A stretch of 5,020 bases of DNA from an uncultured bacterium (lineage in GTDB: Bacteria > Gemmatimonadota > Gemmatimonadetes > Palauibacterales > KS3-K002), in contig CANPVY010000191.1 of assembly GCA_947581845.1 (NCBI GenBank), positions 1 to 5,020 of the forward strand, given 5' to 3'. The notes below the pieces were generated by a model, which saw only the letters and a list, made by a program, of their open reading frames with translations, made no database searches and had not been told where the DNA came from. A program made the position numbers and the translations under genes. The stretch's first letter is position 1. The number at the start of each line of letters is the position of its first letter. Shown here in pieces: positions 1-5,020 of the stretch.

Positions 1-547
1 CGGCGGTACGGTCGAATGCGTCCGCCAGCATCAGGGCTGTGGTGCCGTTCGTACATGCTGCGTTCACGTCCGCACCAGCGGCGAGCAAGGCGCGAACCGC
101 AGCGGTGTCGCCCAATGCCGCTGCGAACATCAGAGGCGTCGCACCATCGTACTCGCCGCTCGCGTTCGCGTCCGCGCCGGCGGCGAGCAACGCCTGAAGC
201 GCCGGCGTGTGCCCCGAAATCGCGGCGAACATCAGGGCCGTTCCACCGCCATAGGATTCATCGCCGACCTCCATGGCGGCGCCCGCGTTCAGCAGCAGGC
301 GCACGGTAGCCGTGTCGCCGCTGAACACGGCTCTCATCAAGGGTGTGCGGCCGGACCCGTCGACTGCGTTTACGTCCGCGCCGGCCGCGAGTAGCAGCTG
401 CACCACACGCGCATGGCCCCTCTGCGCTGCCCCGTGCAGCGCCGTCCAGCCGTCCGCGTCCGTGGCGCTGACGTCCGCACCGGCCTCCAGCAGACCCTCC
501 AGAGCGGAAGCATCTCCTCCCCACGCAGCATCCAGCAGAGCACGATC
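1..547 (-). repeat. Ankyrin repeat array within the serine hydrolase gene (at least six units, truncated by window edge)
   Basis: Residues about 370-551 of the serine hydrolase are tandem ankyrin repeats. The first unit (RALLDAAWGGDASALEGLL) lacks the TPLH-type turn. The next five have it as TALH (404), TPLM (437), TALM (472), TPLM (506) and TALM (539), a period of 33 to 35 residues. Each complete unit also shows the G-H/D-x-x-x-V/L-x-x-LL-x-AGAD-x-N consensus. Small insertions sit at DESYGG (465-470) and GEYDG (500-504). The DNA repetition seen at the left of the window, such as the repeated 'gcgaacatcag' at 124 and 226, is explained by this protein repeat rather than by a non-coding element. 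Ankyrin stacks bind proteins; the partner is unknown. The number of repeats past the window edge cannot be seen. Confidence 0.88.
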
Positions 548-1654
548 AAGATCGGGGATCTTCGCGTCCAGGATGAGGGCGACAAGCCGATCCACTTCGT
601 CGCCGGACGGATGCCGTCCGGGGAGATCGGAGTCCACCCGGTGCACGATGACGAGATCCGCGAAAGGCGCGATGTACACCCGATGCACACCGATGCCCGA
701 CGTCCAGTACATCGCGCCTGCCAGATGACTCCCGGTCGGCAGAGGCTTCCCCTCGAGGTCGATCTTCCAGTTCGTGAAACCGTAGCGCGTCATCTCGGCG
801 AAATCGGAGTACGGAGTGAAGCACTCCGCTATCCACTCGGCCGGAACGATCTGTCGGTCGCCCCAGCGGCCGTTGCGGAGATACATGGTTCCGAAACGTG
901 CCAGGTCGCGGGCGCTGATGCGGAACGGGTAGGCGAAATAGCGTGTGTCCACATTGTCATCGTGGCTGCCGTACCAGTACACGCCGTCTTCGACTCTGAA
1001 GTCCTCCATCTGCAACGGATCCGCGATGCGGAGCTTGAACTCCTCGAAGATCTTAGTACCGGTCTCCCGCTCGAAGATCGTACCCAGGACGTTGAAGTCC
1101 CAATTATTGTAGTGGAAGTAGGTGCCCGGCGGGTGACTGCCCCGCGCCGGGAGATCGAGCGAGCCACCGAGATACAGTGCCGGGATATAGATGCCCGACC
1201 GGCCCTGCAGCAGGTTGCGTACCGTCGCCTGCTTCTCCGTGTCGGTCAGCGGCACGTTATCATCGATCCCAAGCTCCCCCATCGTCGCGTCGAGATCGAT
1301 GTGACCCTCGCCGACGTGGACTCCATACAGGGCGCCCAGCAGACTCTTGCGCATTGAATGAGCCCGGAAGCGCTGGGCCGTCTCCCCCCACTCGTCCAGA
1401 ATCAGACCATCGACGGCTATCACGACTGCGGCGCTGCCGATGCTATCGGCATACTCGCGCGCGTGCTGCAGTTCCTGCGACGACCAGCCAAGCGCCTCAG
1501 GCGTGCTGGCCTTCTCCCACTGCTCTCCCGGATAGCGGAGCTGGGCGACAGGCTCCGCACACGACAACCCGACTATGCCGGCGAGCACAGCGGTGAGTAG
1601 GCCGACCGCCCACGAGTATGCTGGCCGGGCTCGTGCTGGGCGTATGTTAGACAT
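1..1654 (-). CDS. Exported SxxK serine hydrolase (beta-lactamase superfamily) with C-terminal ankyrin repeats, 3' end beyond window
   Basis: Read through on the minus strand, this frame gives 551 codons without a stop and leaves the window at the left edge, so the C-terminus is missing. Residues 15-31 are a hydrophobic export segment followed by Cys32; the lipobox is poor (GLSC), so either a lipoprotein or an anchored/cleaved protein is possible. Residues about 60-350 form a class C beta-lactamase/DD-peptidase-like domain: Ser100-M-R-Lys103 is the SxxK nucleophile motif, Tyr182-N-Asn184 in HYNNWDFNVLG is the YxN motif, and WTSGIGVHRVYIAP (317-330) followed by DLVIVHRVD (333-341) occupies the third-motif region, with no clear K/H-x-G. 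Such enzymes hydrolyse esters, amides or peptides through an acyl-serine; the substrate cannot be read here. Directly after, from about residue 370, come at least six ankyrin repeats. The ATG at 1654 has GGAGGG 9 bases upstream. It is third in the cluster, 169 bases after the propeller gene, and may have its own promoter. Confidence 0.88.
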   Translation of the reverse strand, partial: MSNIRPARARPAYSWAVGLLTAVLAGIVGLSCAEPVAQLRYPGEQWEKASTPEALGWSSQELQHAREYADSIGSAAVVIAVDGLILDEWGETAQRFRAHSMRKSLLGALYGVHVGEGHIDLDATMGELGIDDNVPLTDTEKQATVRNLLQGRSGIYIPALYLGGSLDLPARGSHPPGTYFHYNNWDFNVLGTIFERETGTKIFEEFKLRIADPLQMEDFRVEDGVYWYGSHDDNVDTRYFAYPFRISARDLARFGTMYLRNGRWGDRQIVPAEWIAECFTPYSDFAEMTRYGFTNWKIDLEGKPLPTGSHLAGAMYWTSGIGVHRVYIAPFADLVIVHRVDSDLPGRHPSGDEVDRLVALILDAKIPDLDRALLDAAWGGDASALEGLLEAGADVSATDADGWTALHGAAQRGHARVVQLLLAAGADVNAVDGSGRTPLMRAVFSGDTATVRLLLNAGAAMEVGDESYGGGTALMFAAISGHTPALQALLAAGADANASGEYDGATPLMFAAALGDTAAVRALLAAGADVNAACTNGTTALMLADAFDRTA

Positions 1655-1663
1655 AGCAACCGT

Positions 1664-1669
1664 CCCTCC
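1664..1669 (-). promoter_or_regulatory. Shine-Dalgarno sequence of the serine hydrolase-ankyrin gene
   Basis: GGAGGG on the minus strand, 9 bases before the ATG at 1654. It is the strongest ribosome binding site in the window and fixes the start immediately ahead of the export signal. Confidence 0.75.
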
Positions 1670-1712
1670 AAACATGAGAAGGAGCTTGATGTGTGCCGAC
1701 GGTCGTCACTTG

Positions 1713-1724
1713 AGCAATCTTGCT
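1713..1724. promoter_or_regulatory. Short dyad upstream of the serine hydrolase gene, possible operator
   Basis: AGCAA-TC-TTGCT is a perfect 5-base inverted repeat about a 2-base centre, 58 bases before the ATG at 1654. The position suits a repressor or activator site, but the arms are short and no regulator gene is in view. Confidence 0.15.
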
Positions 1725-1779
1725 GCGCTTGAAAAGGGCGGCGAGCGCAGAACCCGCGGCCATCATGCTTTGATAGCCG

Positions 1780-1795
1780 AACCCGACTGGGGGTT
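1780..1795 (-). terminator. Weak hairpin after the PD40 gene, possible attenuator
   Basis: AACCC and GGGTT form a perfect 5-base-pair stem around a 6-base loop, extendable by two G-C pairs past one mismatch. It starts 28 bases after the PD40 stop. No T-run follows on the minus strand, so it is not a standard intrinsic terminator and may be chance in G+C-rich DNA. Confidence 0.15.
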
Positions 1796-1823
1796 GGGAA
1801 TGCAAGAGAGTCACCCCAGGGTC

Positions 1824-2882
1824 CTACTGGGAAACCGGCCTGAGCTCCTCTATGAACGATGCGTCGACCCAGTAGATGTCGCAGTTACCGCTCCGCGGCC
1901 CGTTGTAGACCTCCTCCAGGTAGCTATGGGTCAGCTCCTCCGGAAATTCCTCAGGGGACCGCGTCCGTGTCGACATAAAGAAGAAATACTTGCCGTCCGG
2001 CGACACGTAGGGCGAGAACTCGCCACCTCGCGGCGTGTTGATCCGGTCCCCGAGGTTGATGGGTCCGCTCCAGCTGTCATCCCGATCGCGAAAGACGACG
2101 TAGTAATCCGTGCTACCTCTGCTGTCCTCGCGGCCGAAGACGCCGAGGATGAGGTAGCTCTCGTCGGGCGCTATGAACGCGTTGAACTGAGAGATGGTGG
2201 AGTTGACCTCGGCACCGAGGCGTTCCGGCTCCGTGTAGCTGCCGTTCTGCAGCCGTGATCTGTAGATGTAGCTCTCGCGAGTGCCCTCCGGCGTGCGGGT
2301 GAAGTAGATCGTCCCGTCGCTCGTCACGGACGGGAAGTACTCCTCGGCGTCCGAGTTCACCGGCGGACCCAGGTTGTACGGTTCGCCCCAGCGATCTCCC
2401 GTTCTGTCCATCACCCAGATGTCCTGGTTCACCCAGGTGCCGACCTCATCAGGCTCGAGGTCGCCCCCGGCGGGCGGCCGATTGGAGAGGAAGTAGAACC
2501 TCTGCCCATCGGGCGAAATGAATGGCTCCAAGTTCATATAGCGGGGATCCGCCGAGAACGGAGCGACCTCCGGCTTCGTCCAGCGGCCGTTCTGCGACTT
2601 AGTCTGCATGATCACGGTGAAACCGCCGACTGCCACGCCGAAGTAGCTCTCGTTCCCGTCAGGCGTCATGGCGAGATCGCGCGTGTACATACCGGTGGAG
2701 ACGATGCCTGGCGCGAAGATCTCGGGCTCAGCTCCCGGCGGCGTTTGCCCGAGATACTCACCGCTGAGCACGGGGAACTCGTCCTGGCCTTCCCGCTCCC
2801 CTCGTGGCCCACAGGCCGCCCAACCCACGAGCACAACCAGGGAGCCGGCCAGTAGGCACGCACTCCGTCCTCGATCGTTCAT
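1824..2882 (-). CDS. Exported WD40-like/PD40 (TolB-type) beta-propeller protein, probable lipoprotein
   Basis: Predicted 352-residue secreted propeller with no visible catalytic motif, so a binding, sensing or scaffold role is likelier than an enzymatic one. Residues 8-23 form a hydrophobic export segment ending in Cys24 (GWAAC). The lipobox is imperfect because Trp occupies -3, so lipidation is likely but not certain. PD40-type blades are marked by repeated 'SPDG + aromatic strand' units: AMTPDGNESYF (71-81), FISPDGQRFYFLSNR (121-135), SVTSDGTIYFTR (185-196), FIAPDESYLILG (236-247) and YVSPDGKYFFFMSTR (292-306). W-x-x-P-x-x-L/F-type strands (WTKPEV, WGEPYNLG, WSGPINLG) recur between them. 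The C-terminal GNCDIYWVDASFIEEL (332-347) is a typical ending for this family. The ATG at 2882 is preferred over an in-frame GTG at 2903 because AAGGGGG lies 8 bases upstream and the GTG would add seven residues ahead of the signal. It lies 23 bases behind the hydrolase stop, implying one transcript. Exact blade number and ligand are unknown. Confidence 0.87.
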   Translation of the reverse strand: MNDRGRSACLLAGSLVVLVGWAACGPRGEREGQDEFPVLSGEYLGQTPPGAEPEIFAPGIVSTGMYTRDLAMTPDGNESYFGVAVGGFTVIMQTKSQNGRWTKPEVAPFSADPRYMNLEPFISPDGQRFYFLSNRPPAGGDLEPDEVGTWVNQDIWVMDRTGDRWGEPYNLGPPVNSDAEEYFPSVTSDGTIYFTRTPEGTRESYIYRSRLQNGSYTEPERLGAEVNSTISQFNAFIAPDESYLILGVFGREDSRGSTDYYVVFRDRDDSWSGPINLGDRINTPRGGEFSPYVSPDGKYFFFMSTRTRSPEEFPEELTHSYLEEVYNGPRSGNCDIYWVDASFIEELRPVSQ

Positions 2883-2890
2883 CTCGATAA

Positions 2891-2897
2891 CCCCCTT
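2891..2897 (-). promoter_or_regulatory. Shine-Dalgarno sequence of the PD40 gene
   Basis: AAGGGGG on the minus strand, 8 bases before the ATG at 2882 and inside the 23-base gap after the upstream hydrolase stop codon. It decides for the ATG over the in-frame GTG at 2903, which has no such site and lies only 2 bases after the upstream stop. Confidence 0.65.
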
Positions 2898-2905
2898 ACG
2901 CACAG

Positions 2906-4792
2906 CTAGCGGAGCACCTTCACGTCGATGTGACTGGCGCGCCGAGGCGCGTGATAGACCCGGTGCGTTGCCCTGATGAAGTCGTCCTCCGACGCCTCGA
3001 AGATGTTGTCCACGTATTTTTGCGGGTTACGGTCGAACAATGGGAACCAGGTGCTCTGCACCTGGACCATGATCCGGTGCCCCTGCTTGAAGGTGTGCAG
3101 CACATCCTGGAGGGGCAGTGTCACCTCGCTCACCTGGCCAGGCACGAACGGCTCCGGATTCTCATAGCTGTTGCGGTACCGTCCGCGGATGATCTCGCTG
3201 CGCACCATCTGCTGGTAGCCGGCCAGGCGGATGTGCTCGGATGTGTGCTCAAGGTTCGGCTCGTCATCCGGGTACACGTCGATCAGCTTCACAATCCAGT
3301 CGGCATCCGTGCCCGTCGTGGAGACCTCGAGGTGCGCCACAATGTCTCCGGCCAGCGTCAAATCTTCCTCGAGAACCTCCGTCTGGAACTCGATCACATC
3401 CGGGCGGCGCTCGGCGAAACGCTGATCCTCTGTCATGTACAGCCGCGGCGTCAAGACGATGCGGATCTGGTCGGTGTAAGGGACGGGCTCGTTCGGATCG
3501 CTGACATACTCGGTGTACGGCGCCTCGCCTCTGGCGGGCGGATCCACGGCAAGACGCTCCTCGGCCCGCAGGAACAAGCGCAGCGGCTGCGCATCCCCCG
3601 GCGGCCACTCACCGAACTCTCGCCAACCCTTGCGCCCCGTATCGAAGGTCAGGGCCTCAAAATCCGGCGGTTCACCTTCCCCCTTCAAGAAATACCGGAA
3701 GAACGGAGCCTCGACCTCCCGCTGGTACCAGTCCGAGATATCCTCGCCGAAGTAGATGTTACCCACCATGTGCGGCGACCGAGCGAACGCCCAGCCGCCA
3801 TGGCTCCAGGGCCCCATCACGAGGACGTTGAACGCCCCGGGGTTGTCGCGCTCCAGCTTCCTGTAGATGTTGAGCGGCCCGTAGAGATCCTCCGCATCGT
3901 ACCAACCCCCCACAGTCATCACCGCCGTACTCACATTCTCCAGGTGCGGCAGGATGTTGCGTGCCTGCCAGAACGCGTCGTAATTGGGGTGCTCGACGAG
4001 CTGGCGCCAGAAGAAGTTGTCTTCGCCGTAGTATCGGCTGGAGTTCTCGAGCGGCCCAAGGTCCATATAGAACTTGTAGCCGTCGCGCGCGTGCGGGCGC
4101 ACGAACTCGTACCAGCGACCCGTCGCCAGGCTGTCCTTCTGGTACCCGAACACCGGCGTGATCAGCCAGTAGGCGAGCGTGTAGGCGCCATGATGGTGGA
4201 AGTCGTCGAAGTAGAAATCGGCGATCGGTGCCTGCGGCGAGGACGCGACCAGGGCTGGATGCGCTTCCGGCAGCGCGGCAGCGGCGTAGAACCCGGGATA
4301 CGAGATGCCCCATATTCCGACCTTGCCATTGTTCGGCTCCACATTGCTGAGCAGCCAGTCGATCGTGTCGTAGGTGTCCGAGCTCTCGTCGATCCCCGAG
4401 TCGCCGGGCACATGCGGGCGCATATTGTCGTAAAGACCCTCCGACATGTATCGTCCCCGCACATCCTGACAGGCGATGATGTAGCTGTCTTCCGCGATAT
4501 AACGCGAGGGGCCCAGCTGATTCGGATAGCGGTGCGCTCCGTACGGCCCGCAGCTGTAGGGTGTTCGATTGAGCAGGATCGGGTAGGACCGTCTGGTATC
4601 TCTGGGAACGTAGACGGCGGTATACAGCTTCACGCCGTCTCGCATCGCAATAAGGTGCTCGTATTTCGTGTAGTGATCCGCGATGCGGAAGTCGGAGGTA
4701 CCCTCCTGAGCCCGGGCACACGCCGCAAGCACGATGACTGCCCAGGCCGCCAGAAAGGCTTTGACGGCAGGCGAGACAGGATGCACCCTCAT
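2906..4792 (-). CDS. Exported CocE/NonD-family hydrolase, alpha-amino-acid ester hydrolase-like (peptidase S15 fold)
   Basis: Predicted 628-residue alpha/beta hydrolase that would cleave an ester or amide bond, most likely next to an alpha-amino group. The start at 4792 is chosen because it opens directly onto a signal sequence with lipobox L22-A-A-C25; an AxA site (ARA-Q) follows, so cleavage by either signal peptidase is possible. A weak GGGA lies 9 bases upstream. Visible motifs: RTPY (Tyr79, candidate oxyanion residue), QDVRGRYMSEG (109-119), nucleophile elbow GISYPG with Ser164, paired Asp196-Asp197, GGWYDAED with Asp299, Glu301 and Asp302, and GPWSHGG with His331. Residues from about 400 to 628 fit the beta-sandwich PepX_C domain. 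The Ser-Asp and Asp-His spacings (135 and 32) and the D-A-E-D string match alpha-amino-acid ester hydrolases, where the acidic cluster binds the substrate amino group. Length fits that family. It is first of the cluster, 23 bases before the propeller gene. The fold is secure; the substrate is inferred, and a generic acylase or X-Pro peptidase remains possible. Confidence 0.9.
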   Translation of the reverse strand: MRVHPVSPAVKAFLAAWAVIVLAACARAQEGTSDFRIADHYTKYEHLIAMRDGVKLYTAVYVPRDTRRSYPILLNRTPYSCGPYGAHRYPNQLGPSRYIAEDSYIIACQDVRGRYMSEGLYDNMRPHVPGDSGIDESSDTYDTIDWLLSNVEPNNGKVGIWGISYPGFYAAAALPEAHPALVASSPQAPIADFYFDDFHHHGAYTLAYWLITPVFGYQKDSLATGRWYEFVRPHARDGYKFYMDLGPLENSSRYYGEDNFFWRQLVEHPNYDAFWQARNILPHLENVSTAVMTVGGWYDAEDLYGPLNIYRKLERDNPGAFNVLVMGPWSHGGWAFARSPHMVGNIYFGEDISDWYQREVEAPFFRYFLKGEGEPPDFEALTFDTGRKGWREFGEWPPGDAQPLRLFLRAEERLAVDPPARGEAPYTEYVSDPNEPVPYTDQIRIVLTPRLYMTEDQRFAERRPDVIEFQTEVLEEDLTLAGDIVAHLEVSTTGTDADWIVKLIDVYPDDEPNLEHTSEHIRLAGYQQMVRSEIIRGRYRNSYENPEPFVPGQVSEVTLPLQDVLHTFKQGHRIMVQVQSTWFPLFDRNPQKYVDNIFEASEDDFIRATHRVYHAPRRASHIDVKVLR

Positions 4793-5020
4793 AATCGTAG
4801 GTCCCGGAAAGAGCGGAAAATGTCGGTGCTGGCAGTTCCAGATCGCACCAAACTGCGCTATTTGCCAGAGGGAGGCAATCACGGAGCTGAACTCACGCGT
4901 CTGGCCACGAGCACCGCCAACGCACAGATTGCCGGGAAATCCGTGGTTCCCTGTCATCCCCACGGGTTGCACATTGTACGCTTATGAGGATCCCCTACAG
5001 ATCCCTGACCTTCTGGATCT
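4793..5020. other. Non-coding leader region upstream of the cluster
   Basis: These 228 bases precede the first gene. I see no convincing gene on either strand. A frame in phase with the hydrolase runs back to a GTG at 4972, but the 60 residues it adds lie before the signal sequence and resemble no domain. The region holds a -10-like TACAAT (minus strand, 4978-4973), a small TTGCC/GGCAA dyad at 4862-4878, and an AGATCC/GGATCT inverted repeat at 4999-5020. None is strong enough alone to assign a function. Confidence 0.6.
4973..4978 (-). promoter_or_regulatory. Possible -10 element for the three-gene cluster
   Basis: TACAAT on the minus strand differs from TATAAT at one base. No good -35 box is present at 16-18 bases upstream (the best hexamers there are of the type TCTGTA). 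If used, transcription would begin near 4966, giving a leader of about 175 bases and excluding the GTG start at 4972. This is a weak candidate only. Confidence 0.2.

Larger units (their letters stand above)
1655..1823. other. Intergenic spacer between the PD40 gene and the serine hydrolase gene
   Basis: A 169-base gap with no supported gene. It holds a weak hairpin near the PD40 stop (1780-1795), a short dyad at 1713-1724 and the Shine-Dalgarno of the downstream gene. Its length, against 23 bases for the preceding gap, leaves open whether the third gene has its own promoter. I could not find a convincing -35/-10 pair. Confidence 0.6.

Noticed and set aside
1..540. Repeated DNA at the left edge as a possible non-coding repeat or CRISPR-like array
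   Set aside because: The units are about 100 bases long, diverged, and translate in one frame into ankyrin repeats, so selection on protein explains them.
413..1357. A 314-codon open frame on the plus strand
   Set aside because: It is in-register antisense to the serine hydrolase. It ends at 1357 only because the catalytic Ser100 is encoded by TCA. The minus strand explains the region fully.
1575..2258. A 227-codon open frame on the plus strand across the PD40 gene and the spacer
   Set aside because: Within the gene it is in-register antisense to the PD40 coding sequence, and its product resembles no family.
2883..2903. A GTG start for the PD40 gene at 2903
   Set aside because: It has no suitably spaced Shine-Dalgarno sequence. 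The ATG at 2882 has AAGGGGG 8 bases upstream.
4862..4878. TTGCC-N7-GGCAA dyad in the leader
   Set aside because: Five-base arms are expected by chance in a sequence of this length, and no regulator or promoter is positioned to support an operator.
4793..4972. A GTG-initiated 60-residue N-terminal extension of the CocE-type hydrolase
   Set aside because: It would bury the signal sequence and lipobox inside the protein, and it begins next to a -10-like element. The ATG at 4792 gives a normal exported protein.
2930..4987. A 685-codon open frame on the plus strand
   Set aside because: It lies exactly codon-in-register opposite the CocE-type hydrolase. Stops in that frame would require TTA, CTA or TCA codons in the sense gene, which are rare in G+C-rich genes, so a long antisense frame is expected. 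Its translation has no recognisable domain, while the minus strand has a signal sequence and a full catalytic triad.
4999..5020. Inverted repeat AGATCC-N10-GGATCT at the right edge
   Set aside because: The 6-base arms with a 10-base loop make a weak hairpin, and the window ends there, so no T-run or neighbouring gene can be seen to call it a terminator.

Overview
The window is a high-G+C bacterial segment, roughly 60% G+C by eye, carrying three genes on the minus strand. Read in transcription order from right to left, they are: a CocE/NonD-family alpha/beta hydrolase resembling alpha-amino-acid ester hydrolases (4792 to 2906), a WD40-like/PD40 beta-propeller lipoprotein (2882 to 1824), and a serine hydrolase of the class C beta-lactamase/penicillin-binding fold with C-terminal ankyrin repeats (1654 to beyond position 1). 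No RNA gene, mobile element or CRISPR array was found. The family mix (exported S15-type hydrolase, PD40 lipoprotein, SxxK serine hydrolase) is common in Gemmatimonadota, Acidobacteriota and some Gammaproteobacteria. The sequence does not fix the phylum.

Region by region: 5020-4793 is non-coding leader with one weak -10-like element. 4792-2906 encodes a 628-residue enzyme with a lipoprotein-type signal, a Ser-Asp-His triad and a D-A-E-D motif typical of alpha-amino-acid ester hydrolases. A gap of only 23 bases follows, so the next gene is very probably co-transcribed. 2882-1824 encodes a 352-residue exported propeller protein with its own Shine-Dalgarno sequence. A 169-base spacer (1823-1655) follows, holding a weak hairpin and a short dyad. 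The last gene starts at 1654 behind a strong GGAGGG and is open to the left edge (551 codons visible, no stop), so its 3' end is missing.

All three products carry N-terminal export signals, so they probably act in the periplasm or at the outer membrane. Two are unrelated serine hydrolases from folds that act on peptides, amino-acid esters, amides or beta-lactam-like substrates. The third is a likely binding or scaffold protein. A shared role in extracytoplasmic hydrolysis or scavenging of peptide-like compounds is reasonable but only inferred. The least ordinary item is the fusion of an SxxK serine hydrolase to at least six ankyrin repeats. The long plus-strand open frames are antisense shadows of these genes.
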